Shown here piece by piece: positions 45,229 through 56,711 of a DNA stretch of 64,000 nt. Each line of letters opens with the position of its first letter. The first letter of the stretch is position 1. Origin of the DNA: Gigaspora rosea (lineage: Eukaryota; Glomeromycota; Glomeromycetes; Diversisporales; Gigasporaceae); the NCBI GenBank assembly GCA_003550325.1, contig QKWP01001134.1:1-64000 (forward strand), read 5' to 3'. A program made the translations under genes and the position numbers. The notes beneath the pieces were generated by a model. That model worked only from the letters and a program-made list of their open reading frames with translations, made no database searches and was not told the DNA's origin.

Positions 45229-45705
45229 GATGGTCTATATATTTTCCCACTATAGGTCACGTGCTAAAGTTGTTTGGAGCCTGTTATTTCTACTTATTGT
45301 TGTAGTATTGTATTAGTATGTATTGTTGAGGCTTAGTCGTAGCTGGGTTCGTTTACTTGAACCAATAATTTCTTTTGTCTATGTTGCAATACGTATTTGT
45401 TTTGTTGTTTACCTATTTTGATCAGTTACGTGTTTGTTTTGTTATACATCTACCGATCTGCAATACAAAGTTTTTACTAGTCCCCACTTTTTCCAAAAAG
45501 TTTTTCTGAAAAAGTTGTTTTTCCAAAGTTGTGCTAGTCCAAAGTAGTTTTTGTACACTGTTGTTTTAGAGTAACTAGTTCCTGCTGCTCAAAGCTATCT
45601 TTGTTATGTCTAGTTCTCTATATTCTGTGTTGTTTTTAGTGTTTTTGTCAATTTTGTTTCTGCTAAAATTTTGGTCACAGGGATCAGCGAAGAGAGTTCG
45701 TTGTG
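45229..45705 (-). other. 5' UTR of LINE copy 1
   Basis: Between the element start and the ORF1 ATG. G+C-richer than its surroundings with TTGT-rich plus-strand sequence, and similar to 55170-55616 in copy 2. It probably holds the internal promoter; no specific box identified. Confidence 0.5.
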
Positions 45706-45900
45706 TTAAATTTAAATTTGATTTAATTTGAAATTTTTAAAATTATATATATAAATTTTCAAATATTTCAAATATTTGTTAAATTAAATCAAATATTTAT
45801 TAATTTGAATTTGATTTGATTTGAAAATTTTGTATTTGAATTTGATTTGAGATTAAATATTTGATCAAATCAAATCACATTGCAAAACTTTAGCTAAAAG

Positions 45901-46929
45901 ATAAAATTTTTGGGTTGCACTTTTTTTATCAAAATAACTACTTTGGCCTTCTATATAAACTTGTTTAGCAGGTAATTTTACTTGGTTCAAGGTCAAAATG
46001 CATTTTTTCAAACCTTTTACTAAGTATAAAAATGAGTTGTTTTAAACAAAAAATTTTTTTAAAAAAAAAATTTTTGTCTAAATTTAACTCTATTTTTTTA
46101 CTTAGTAAAAAGTTCAAGAAAATGTATTTCAATTTTAGTACAAGTTAAATTATTTGCTAAACAAGTTTACTTAAAAGTCCAAAGCAGGTTTGACAAAAAA
46201 AAGATTTTATATTACAAACTAATAAATTTTAACTTTAGCATATTAGATATAGCAAACTTATTTTTTTTTGTCAAAATAATCTACATTTTGCTACTAAGTA
46301 AAGTAGTTAAGTATAATTTTATATATAATTGCTGCTTTAAAATTAGAAAATTTTTGTTTTTGGCTAAGTTATATTTCAAAATTGTATAAAATTAGCAAAA
46401 TTTTAATCTGATTTTTGTACTATCTTTTTCTTCTCTTCTTGCTCTATATTACTAAAAAATTTAATTTAAAGTTAATTAGTTAAGCTAAATAGGATCTTTA
46501 GCTCAAAGTTTATAGTAAATTCATTTGTTTTTTAAAAATTTTAATTATAGAAAGCAATTTACTTATTTTAAAGAACATGTTCTATGCCTGTTAATGATAT
46601 TTTATATATAAAATAAATTTTTATAAAATTCAAAAAAGCTTTTATTAATATAGTTTTTAGGTTAAAAACTAGTAAATAAGAAAAATTTACTAGTTTTTAA
46701 TATAATATATGCTTATATATTAAGTTAGTATAATTTATAATTAATAAAATTTTATTTAATGTTATAATAAAATCATATTTAAAAAATTATTTTTTATGTT
46801 TATATATTATTAAAATTTTTAAAATTTAAAAAATTTGCAACTTTTTTTTGATAGTTACATCAATGCACTTGTATAGTAGTACAAAAATACTTAATTTAAT
46901 TGTTTAAACTTTAAAAAAAGCAAATTTTT
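45901..46929. other. A+T-rich spacer between the two LINEs
   Basis: No gene. 45960-46165 contains a palindrome (AACTTGTTTAGCAGGTAATT and its complement) and 46235-46300 mirrors 37905-37960. Confidence 0.45.
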
Positions 46930-48249
46930 AATTTTTTAATTTTTTTTGTTTTTTTTATTTTTAAACAAATCGCGGCAAAGCCTGATAATGTATTATTTGT
47001 ACAGAAAAAGTAAACTAATTCTATATACAAAAGCTACAGAAGTAGAAAATTATGCCTAATATCAACTAGTTGCCTGTCACACTAATTTACAGATAAATCA
47101 GAGAGTCTTGTCAAATTTGTCTAAGACTCAGCCCAAAATAGAATTTTATCACTTTGAATAAAACTTTTAACTGCTCTTTTTTTCAACACCCTTTTCACTA
47201 TCATTGAGTAACAATATTCTTTCCTAAACAAATTTACTAAAACTTGCGTTAAAGTCATTAATTTTTGCCTTCTCTATCCTGGCAATTTAAACTTTTCCTT
47301 TAGATATATGTCTTTTCTTGGTCTTCTTTCTTTTTTTCTTGACAGTAATGCCTTCTTCTTTTTTTCATAGCCCAATAAGCTAATACTGTTCTTTCCATAT
47401 AGATTTGTAAAAACTATTCCATACTTTTTAGACAAAATTTTGCATAAGTGTCTTAGCTATATTTGCTAGGGTAAGCTAAACTGTTAGGTGTTCCAAAAGC
47501 TTGTTTGGTACTAGATCCCTTATGTAACTTCGACTTAGTTCTATAATTTCTTGTATATATGATCCTACTACCAGTTGGTAGTAACTCACTAATAGAAGCA
47601 AAAACTTATCTTTGCTACTCAGTTTGGACCATGTAACTCTAGCTGCTACTTTAGCTATATATATCCAACTCTTTCAAAATAAGTACAATCTGCCAAATGG
47701 TCTTGCATTTCTGTTGTTTTCACTTTACAGCATATGCATTCATTGCTTATATATAATGAAAGTCTATGTTTTTTTAATTTATCCAGAACTGGCAATTTGT
47801 TAGCAAGGGACTTAATTTGGGTAGCAAGCCATTTACTTTGGAAGAGTGATGTATGGTGGATACTGTTTTGTTTTTTCTTTAAATTTCAAAAGCTTTGCCA
47901 GTCATAGTTTAATTGATTAAAATCTGGCTCAATACTATAATTACATAGAAAACTTCCACTTGGCAGCAGTTTGCCATGTTAGTAATATTTTAATAAATGA
48001 GCATGTAGGCTTTTTCACAAAACAATCTTGCCACAAGAACGGAACCTGTACCCTTGAATTGCAGTTACTTAGAATGTTTGTTGAGAAAGGAAGATATAGA
48101 GCAAGCTTAACCAGTGCATTTGTCTTGTCATTTTAGATGTTACTACTATGGCCCTTGATCTTCTTGAACATTAGCTTGATCTTTTTGAAATAGATTACAT
48201 CTATAATTTCTGATATAATTAGATAATATTTTTTTTTTAAGCCATTTAT

Positions 48250-49008
48250 TTGGTGTATTGAATATTTTTCTTTTGTTGATACTTGCTATTACAGCTGCAC
48301 TATTTGAAATAATTGTTACTGTTGAGCTGTTTGGAACTGTAATGAGAGCTAACCAAATTGCAATAAGTTCTGTCTTGGTTGATAAGAGCCAATTTTCTAC
48401 TCTAATGTATTCTTCTGCAATTAATTTTTCCCTACTGTTATCTACCTAAATCCAACTAGCACTTTCTTAATGCTTACATTATTCATCACCAAGAAACTAT
48501 CTGTATAAAAAACTAGACTAAATAAGATATTTCTAATATTATATAAAATGTGAGAATTCAATTTCTTTTCTAAACTACTATTTAATCTATAATTATGTAA
48601 GAAATTAGACTTTGGTTAGTTCAAGATATATAATCTTTTTATTTTAGATTTTAAAGAGGAGTCTCCACTTTTTTGTCTACTATACTAATACTGCTTCGGA
48701 TTAAGTAATAGGAATTTGATATTTTCTTTGTTTATAATTTTTGGAATTAATACCAAAGATTCATTTTTATTAAAATGTCTATAGCAGGAATTGGTACTCG
48801 TGCTTGTAGAGAGGGTACAACCTTTGCAGGGTTGCAGCTTTAAATGTTCTACATAGTTATCTTGATCTTTGGTTTGCCAATGCTCTGCTACTAGCCTTGC
48901 TTTACCTTTCTTAGTTACTTTGTAGATCTCTTTAGAGCTATTTTCCTTGATACTAGTAAGAAACCAGTCCCTTTTCTTATTGTTATCTGAGATCAGTCGT
49001 TCAGGCAT
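48250..49008 (-). pseudogene. RNase H and upstream region of LINE copy 2
   Basis: 48420-48280 reads LSTKTELIAIWLALIT (Glu motif), then TVTIISNSAAVIAS, where the usual Asp is changed to Asn. 48685-49008 aligns with the segment before RNase H in copy 1 (LQPCKGCTL against EQCKGCEQD). Confidence 0.6.
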
Positions 49009-50039
49009 AATTAAAGCTTTCTGATTTGGGCATTCTACAATGTATTCATTTTTGAGCTATCTATTAATATCATTCTTAAGGAGCTTTTTCTCTATGCTAA
49101 CAAACCAGTTTGACTTATGGCTCTTGTATAAGCTACCTTTAAGGAGTTTAAGTTGTCTCCAGGTTATCATTTTTTGACTGTCTCTATAGATTAGTTGATT
49201 AAAGAAAAACAGATTAAACTCTTTAAGTGCTTGGCATGTTTATAAAATTCTTGATATCTAGAATGCTTCTAAAATTTTTTCTACGCCATGTAGTATCCAT
49301 GGTTCCTGAAGTAACTAGAATGTTTTACCAAGTTTTTTTGCTTTTAGAAGAGTCAAACTAGTCCAATTGAATTTTCAAATTTTCTTCAGACTATCCCAGT
49401 TTCTATCTTGCCAAAATTTTTTGTCAATGTTTGCTAGGATTATTCCTTGCTTTAGTTCAACAAAGCAAAGTTCACATCAGAGATGTTGCTATTTAACCTG
49501 TTATACAAGTCTGAGATTTGTTTAGAGGTAATCTCATGTATTAATGATTTACAGTTTTCTAGTTTTTTGTGCTTAATAATATAATTTCTAGCAGTTATTG
49601 GGATTTCTATTTTGTTCTTAAAGAGCATTGTAAAGGGCTGATAAATATAGTAAAGTTCTTGGTTAGAAAGACATAAGGTTTAAAGTAAATAACTTAGTTT
49701 TGAAATAATATATATATTATTCAGATATGCAAGTTGTGCTACTGTTAACTTCTTTCTAACAAGGGCCTTAATTGCTTGTATGGCTATTGACTTGGCTTTG
49801 TTTTTGATTAGTTTTTCATTAAATTTTGCGTTTATTCAGGTTCCAAGAAATCTTCAATTTGCTCTTTACTTTATGTTTTAATTAGCATCTTTGTGGTTAC
49901 TATAGTTTGCTGCTGGGATTTAAACTTTGAATTGAAGACCAGTAGTTTGGTTTTCCTTCTATTAATTATAATGTAATTCATAGTATAAAAATCTTCTGCT
50001 ATTTTGATTATTTCTTGCATCTGCTCCTTGCTATTTGCC

Positions 50040-50822
50040 ACCCAGGTGGTATCATCTGCATAGGCAATTGCTGCTTATCTTGTAGATAAACTGAATATGT
50101 TACCTAAGCAAAGATCTGTAGGAACTAACAAGTGGAAGAAGAAATCTAGAGCCTGGTCGTTTTGTATTCTATAGAGCAACAGATCATAAAAGACTCACCA
50201 AAAAAGTGGCAAGATTACCTCTTTTTGTTTTATATCTACTGAGGCAATAATTTTACTAGATGTGCTATAGTATATAATAACCATTGCCTTTCTTTGATCA
50301 AACAAGTTCAGTATGAATGTTATTGCTATATTTGGGACTTTAAGCCTTTGCATTGCAAGCTTGAGCATTGGAAATAGGACTAAATCAAAGGCTTTCCTCA
50401 TGTCTTGAAAGACTAACCAAAGCTCTTTTCTGTTTTCTTTGATATCTTCTATTATCAAGTTTAGTATGCTGATAGGTTTTGCTGTTGAATTTCCTAGAAG
50501 ACTAGCAAAATTAAATCCTGGGAGTATGTTTTTATTTCTAAAAATAATTGCTAGTCTTTGTACCAAAATTCTAGTAACACATTTGCGTAAATTTCTAGCA
50601 ATACTATCAGATGAATACTGTTCAAAGATAAGTTCTATATATCTTCTTTGAAAATTGAAATATTTGAGCAAGCTTCCACTTTGTAGATATAAGGACTGAG
50701 CCAAGACAGATACTTGCAAAGCTTATAAACCAATTATGTGCTTTTTTGTTTGTATTTTTAATTAAAAGATAACTAATACCCAATATTCCTGATGCAGTTT
50801 TGTTCTTAAGATTTGATAGCAT
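50040..50822 (-). pseudogene. Reverse transcriptase of LINE copy 2
   Basis: MLSNLKNKTASGILGISYLL, then LRKCVTRILVQRLAIIF, motif A FQDMRKAFDLV, VDIKQKEVILPLFW (decayed motif B) and the box AYADDTTWVA at about 50045-50080. Aligns motif by motif with copy 1. Confidence 0.8.
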
Positions 50823-51074
50823 TGCAAATCATTCCTCTATTGTTATAGCTATTAATAGTATCTTATACCATTCATCCTTGATTTCTTTTTTGAGTGCATG
50901 AATTTGCTTCTATTCCTTGGTAACTTTCTCATTAGAAGTGTTTCTATTTTGGTACTGCACTTGAAAATATTGTTGAGCTCTGCATATAACTTCTACTAGA
51001 TTTGATATTAAAACTGACTGACCATTTTTACTTTCTAGAATACAGTCTAATTTAATATTTCTGAACAGTGTTTA

Positions 51075-51285
51075 AAATAGTAATTTTAATTTACCGGTAC
51101 ATGCACCTGTTGTATAAAAAAATACCGGTTCAAAAAAAAAAATACCTGCATTAGTAGAAAATGATTATTAGATCATTGGGGTCACATAGATGCACGCACC
51201 GGTTACTTCAAAAAATTCCGGATCATGCACTGTTTGTTTCACCGGCCCAATTTTAAAATACCGGTATATAAAATATAAAAAATAG
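51075..51285. mobile_element. Small ACCGG-word insertion (W) in LINE copy 2
   Basis: Absent from LINE copy 1. It contains ACCGG/CCGGT words six or more times (TTACCGGTACATGCACC, CACCGGTTACTTC, ATACCGGTAT), with a TACCGGTA-type motif near both ends. Limits approximate; no clear target duplication. Confidence 0.5.
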
Positions 51286-51763
51286 TAGATCCAGATTTTT
51301 ATCATGCTATTTTATACACAGTTTCTGAAGGGTTTGTCAAGAAGATTTTTAAGCATTCTTCCTTGATCATTTTGTATCATTTGCATCTGAGGTCAGTATA
51401 CATTTTGATATTATTGAACTTCTTCTTTTCTCTCTCTAGACCCCAACGTCTAAAAAGTACATGCCACTATCCGTTAAGATCATCTAACCATTTCTTGTTC
51501 AAGAAACCTGAAAGAGCTTGAATCAAAGAAATCCTGCATTTGGTTCCATTTGTGAAATAGAAATTTTTTGCTACACTAAGGCTCTGATTGCGATAATTTG
51601 TCTAGGTCTAGATTCAGAATATAGTTGAAATCACCAAGTATAATAAAGTATGAATTTATAGATCTATTCATATACTTGGCAACAATTTTTTATTGGATGC
51701 ACTTATTCATTTCTTGATTAATAATAGTAAGTTCACAATTCTTAAGGTAGAATTTTGCTTCTA

Positions 51764-51982
51764 TCACATATTTATTCTATTGATCAATTTTATCAAGATA
51801 CTTCTGCATTGCTTATTGATTAGCAGGCCTACTCCTGAGTCTTTCTTTTTCTTTTGATTTGTATTTGCCCAAAAGCTCACAAAATTCCCATCTTGCGAGG
51901 TTAGAAAATGGCCCTTCTTGCTATTAATATTAGTTTCAGCTAGATCTAATATATTAATCCTATCTTCTTTAGCCCATTTCAA
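51764..51982 (-). pseudogene. Endonuclease fragment of LINE copy 2
   Basis: RINILDLAETNINSKKGHF (catalytic Glu) and the DSGVGLLIN segment match VGICETNV...FGIGILIRN of copy 1. Remaining motifs are scattered through stops. Confidence 0.7.
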
Positions 51983-52412
51983 TAATGTACAAAGTGTTTG
52001 GTTATTTTGTTTTAGACTATTAAGGTTGTAACATGCTATATTTTAAGACTACCATCTTGATAACTAAGAATGTTATTAAAGTTGTTATGATTATTATGTA
52101 TTGAGTGTTTGCTCTGTATGTTACTTATTTTAGTATTAGTGTTTCTACTTTGTATTCCATAATAATATGTGTATTTTGAATAAGATTGCTTGCAGGTAGC
52201 TTTGTCTTATTCATGTCCATTAATTCAACTAGGGCACCTATTAGAAGCATGAAAGCACCTCTCTCTGGGATATTTCCAAATGGCTTAATTTTTACAAAAT
52301 TTCTTGTAGTAAGTTAGTTTGGCTAATATTTTTTCTATATACTTTGGTTTGGAGCCTAAATTGGTTAACTTGCTAGGTTTTGGACATTCTTTAGAACTAA
52401 ATCGTAAGCATG

Positions 52413-53850
52413 CTAAGGTCTTTTTTCCCTGGTGGAAGTGGAAAAGCCCTGTTTCTCGACTCTCATTTTCCTTTGAGAACTCAAACTGATATTGGTTTTG
52501 TCTAATTGGCTTCCTCTTAGTGTATCCTTTTTGTCATATATATTATTGTATCTACTTGTACCTATTGCAAATTTTGTATTATAACTATATAATGTGGAAT
52601 TAATATTGTTTTTTAAGTCTGTTTTGGAGCTAAAGTATAACCAGGCCATACTACTTTGGTTATTGTTACTATTTAAGGGAATGTGTGTGTTTTCACTTTA
52701 TGTGCCCTTAGTTGACAAAGAAGTGCTCTTTCTGGGATATAATTTGAAATATTTGTGATCTTAGCTTTGAATCTATTCCTTTCAATTAGTATTTCCTTAT
52801 TGAAGAGCCCCAGAGTTATTCTACATAATCTACTAGCATCGTAGTGAATTGACTAACAATTCTCTAAAATTGTTTTTCCTTTTTGCTTCTGTATTCTAGT
52901 TTAATATATGCTGCTTTCATATTTTTATTTTCTTGCTATTTGATAATGCTAGTGCATTCATATCTGTTTAAGCATCTTCTTATCTTACTAATTCTAGCTT
53001 CTTTGGGTAAGTCCCAAAGAGTAATAAATTGAATAGGCTTTACTTTGTTTTTGAAACCTAATATGGGCATTTGGAAAACCTCTATTTCATCTCTAGTAAA
53101 TGCCTATTGAAAGCTATAAATATCTTCTTGCTTTGTCTTTATTGTATATGCTTGTTCTTCAGTGGCACAATGATACCTTTAGTGTTATGTTGAGATGTAA
53201 CTATAATATTTTCCTTCTTTTGGGCATTTAAAGTTCTGAATAATACTTTCTGTAAGAGTAGATGCCTGTTTTTTTGTAACCTTCTGTGAGAGATCTGGAT
53301 CTCTTTTTCTTTTACTAATAGTATTTTTGCTTATGTTACTATTAAGTGCTTCCTTTTTATATATTAAGTTGGAGGCTTTTTCAGTTTTTTCTTTTTATTT
53401 TAATTCTCTTATGTTATCTTTTTTGTCCTTTAGTAGTACTTTATTCTTCCTTATATTTGTTGGTGTATCTTTTTTAACTTCTTCAAACTCTGTCTCTTCT
53501 TCTCTTCTCTCTATTTTCTTACTTTTTTTTAGTGACAAATAAAGCTTTCTATTTGATCTACTGACTCACTATTGCCATAATCAGTAGTACCTGATTCTGA
53601 TAAGATATTGCTAACTTCTCTTTTTCCTTTTAGTTGAACTAACTCTAGAATTTTATTTTTGTGTTATGCATTTGATTGTATGCTCCATTTTTAAATTGTG
53701 TCCAGTTATATATTTCAATTGCATTCCTAATAATATGTACTGTTCCTAGATTTGCAATTCCTTAGAAATCTGCAACTACTCTATTCTTTTGCAATATAAG
53801 TCTGTTTCGTATTTCTATTAATGATACTATTTTCTTATCTTGTTTGCTGA
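52413..53850 (-). pseudogene. ORF1 remnant of LINE copy 2
   Basis: Heavily decayed. A LWDLPKEARISKIRRC-like stretch near 52965-53020 corresponds to the RRM-like start in copy 1. 53690-53850 corresponds to the ORF1 N-terminus. Confidence 0.5.
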
Positions 53851-53864
53851 ATAAACTTTTAAAC

Positions 53865-55160
53865 TAGGGTTCTGAAGTTTGATCTGGGTCTGATTTGAGT
53901 TTGATCAAACCCCAAATCAAACCAAACTCAAATTATAAATTTTATAAAGTTTGAGATCAAACCCAAATTCAAATAAAAATAATCAAATTCAAACCAAACC
54001 CAAATACTATACTAAGTTTGATTTGAGTTTGATTTGAAGTTTGCAAACTAGTTTGAGTTTGAATGACATATATATATTTTTATATTTTAAATGATAATTA
54101 GCCTGTCAACTGGAGAGTGATCATAAGCGAAAATGTGGTGTACTTCCATTTAAAATTTTTTCTTACTAAGTTAATGATACATGTCCACTAATTGAAAGTT
54201 GTAGAGCTCGTCGAGACGCATCTAACAGTGGTTAGATCATCTAAATCGGCCTGGTGGATGGCAAGATATCATCAAAAACGTTGGCCGACTATATAAAACT
54301 TAGTGATCAGATTATATATGAAAATCACTATAGGCGAAATGTGACGTTCTTCCATCTAAAACTTTTTTCTTACTTAGTTAACGATATATGTACACTAATT
54401 GAAAGTTGAAGAGCTCGTTAAGACGTATCTAACAGTGGTGAGATCATCCAAATCGGCCATGGATGGCGAGATATTATCAAAAAACGATTGGCTGACTATA
54501 TAAAACTCAAAGATGCAGATTACATATGAAAATCACTATAGGCGAAATGTGGCGTTTCTATCTAAAACTTTTTTCTTACTAAGTTAACGATACTTGTCCA
54601 CTAATTGAAAGTCGTAGAGCTCATCGAGACACACCTAACGGTGGTTAGATCATCCAAATGGCCTAGCGGATAGCGAGATATCGTTGAAAAACAATTGGGA
54701 TAAAATCTCTATGTAAACAATATTTGTTTATATAGAGATTTTATATAGTCAGCCAATCATTTTTTGATGATATCTCGCCATCTACTGGGTCGATTTGGAT
54801 GATCTAACCACCTTTAATGCGTCTCGACAAGCTCTACAATTTTCAATTAGTGGGCATTTATCGTAACTTAGTAAGAAAAAAGTTTTAGATGAAAGCATGC
54901 CACATTTCGCCTATAGTGATTTTTATATGATCACTCTCTAGTTGACAGGCGGATCATCAATTAAAATATAAAAATATATTTATATTATTCAAACTCAAAC
55001 TAGTTTGCAAACTTCAAACTCAAATTTAACTAAAAAGTTTGCTTCAAATCAAACTCAAATATTTTTTTTAATCATAGTTTGGGTTTGGGTTTGATTTCAA
55101 ATCAAATCAAACCCAAATCTGACCTAAAGTTTGATTTGATCCGGGTTTGTAGAAACCCTA
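53865..55160. mobile_element. hAT-like element F (AAACTC/TTTGAT word) in LINE copy 2
   Basis: Flanks TTTTAAAC (53857-53864) and CTTTAAAC (55161-55168), 7 of 8 alike. Ends TAGGGTTCTGAAGTTTGATC and complement TAGGGTTTCTACAAACCCGG. Sub-terminal words AAACTCAAA/TTTGAGTTT end inward at the palindrome AGTTTGCAAACT (54038-54049, 55002-55013). The core is an inverted repeat with arms such as CTAACAGTGGTTAGATCATC. Confidence 0.85.
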
Positions 55161-55169
55161 CTTTAAACT

Positions 55170-55616
55170 CCTTGAGATATCCTATAGTATTTTATTATTT
55201 GTTAAAGTTTTCTGTATACTTGTGTGTTCTACTTGTTTATTTGTTTTGCTAATCTTTGTTTACTCCAAATATGTGACTGGTATATGTTTTACTAAATTTG
55301 TAATGTGTTAATTTATATTAGTTGTTGTTTTCCTGTTTGTTTGGTTTGGTATTGTTTACATATTCATCGTTTAAAAATTTTCAGGATCAGAGCCAAATTC
55401 CCAAAATCTCTAAAAATTTTTCAAATTTTTCCACAAGTGTGTACTTCTCTAGGTACAATATTTTTGCTAATTTCGTTTTAATAAACTGCTAGTATTTTTG
55501 TGTTTGCTTTTCTTTTTATTAGAAGCTTTTGAATAGCTTTTTAATAAAAATTTAGTGTATTAATGAGTTTTTAATTTGAATAATTTTTGGAAAAAGGATC
55601 AGCAAAAAGAGTTTTG
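55170..55616 (-). other. 5' UTR of LINE copy 2
   Basis: Follows element F and resembles 45229-45705. No gene. Confidence 0.5.
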
Positions 55617-55738
55617 AATTTTTTAATTTTTTAAAATTTAAAAATTGAATAAATTTAAAGATTTTTAAAAACAATTAAACCAATAAATTATATAATTTTT
55701 TATAAATATATTGTTTAGATATTCAAATAAGATATATA

Positions 55739-56186
55739 CAGTTATTTCTTTCTAAATCGAATCTCTCTAAACCAAACACTATTAAACTCTCTCTAAACTG
55801 AATAAAATCTCCTAGAATATACATGAGGACAAAATTATTTTAGGTTCTAAAACCTGAAATTAAAATTTGAAGACAAAATTGTTTTTGATCTATTTTCTTG
55901 AAAGACGAAATTATTTAATACTTTTTTTGAATAGACAAAATTATAAGAAACATATCTATATAAATTTTATTTGCTCTTCTTTATAAAAAATTTTAATTTT
56001 CTCTAATAAAGACAAAATAGGCCTTTTTTAAAAATCAATTTCGGTGGCATCACTATTCTATAATATTTGAAATTTTATTATAAAATTTGGATAAGCTATA
56101 TATAACTTTTTGAAAACTGAACTTTTCCAATTTTTATATAGTATAAAAAAGCAGTCACAGCAGTTTAGATTAGAGAGAAATGACTA
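55739..56186. mobile_element. pogo-like MITE (CAGTTATTTC ends)
   Basis: Left CAGTTATTTCTTTCTAAATC, right complement TAGTCATTTCTCTCTAATCT, flanked by TA. The left end repeats CTCTCTAAAC words (55765-55810). Confidence 0.75.
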
Positions 56187-56289
56187 TATTTTTTTAATTG
56201 CTAGTTAATAAAAAAATAGTACTTTCTATATACTAACTTTAATCTATTCAATTTTTTTGCTAGAATAAATAAAAAGAACAACCATATAA

Positions 56290-56711
56290 AAATTATATAC
56301 TGTAAAGGTACAGGTTGAAGGCAGAATAGCATAGATTTTGGCGGCAGATTAAATTTGGCCTGTGAGGACCATATATTTGTACAAAATTAGACTATTAATA
56401 ATACAGGTTTTGCAACACTTTACTAGTTCAAATGATACAGAATTTGGTACTGGTAATTAACATAAATTAATGTCTACTCCACTGTAATATAAAAAAATAC
56501 ATAAAGTAGATTACATTTAGATTTACAATTAATATAATATAAACAAACTAACTGCACATGCATCAAAATTTTGTAAAGAATTTTTTTTGTTAAGATATCC
56601 AGAAAGTTTTATTAGCAAAATAATGAAATATTGCAATTTTTTAAAAAAATTATATATAGATCTTTTGCTCTTTGTAAAATAAGCCAAACATACCACCTTT
56701 AACACATATTA
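56290..56711 (+). repeat. Dispersed repeat Q, copy 5, left part
   Basis: Parallels 25790-26185 (TTTTGCAACACTTTACTAGT, TTTTGCTCTTTGTAAAATAA). It breaks at CACATATTA and resumes at 58848 with TTCTGTAAAATGAAGG. Confidence 0.65.

Larger units (their letters stand above)
38078..45705 (-). mobile_element. Full-length LINE, copy 1
   Basis: Flanked by the 15-bp duplication TTAAATTTAAATTTG (38063-38077 and 45706-45720). The plus-strand left edge is a T run, the poly(A) tail, preceded on the coding strand by AATAAAGGCAGGATTGCC. The 5' edge (CGAACTCTCTTCGCTGATCC on the minus strand) matches copy 2, so the 7.6 kb copy is full length. Order: 5' UTR, ORF1, then ORF2 with endonuclease, reverse transcriptase, RNase H and a zinc-knuckle tail. 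An APE-type LINE with RNase H fits Tad1/I-like groups; exact clade not determined. Several stops and frameshifts inactivate it. Confidence 0.9.
37962..45892. mobile_element. hAT-like element U (TTTGATTTG word), split by the LINE
   Basis: Left part 37962-38077 and right part 45706-45892 are arrays of AAATCAAATTAAAT and TTTGAATTTGATTTG. Ends TAGAGTTTTTAAACTC and complement TAAAGTTTTGCAATGTG. Flanks GCTAAAGT and GCTAAAAG agree at 6 of 8 bases. LINE copy 1 is inserted inside; without it the element is about 290 bp. Confidence 0.55.
46946..55616 (-). mobile_element. Full-length LINE, copy 2, older and carrying insertions
   Basis: Flanked by the 16-bp duplication AATTTTTTAATTTTTT (46930-46945, 55617-55632). 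Same orientation, domain order and 5' start (AACTCTTTTTGCTGATCC on the minus strand) as copy 1. It is more A+T rich and has many more stops. Element F (53865-55160) and an ACCGG-word insert near 51075-51285 are nested in it; without them it is about 7.2 kb, close to copy 1. Confidence 0.85.
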
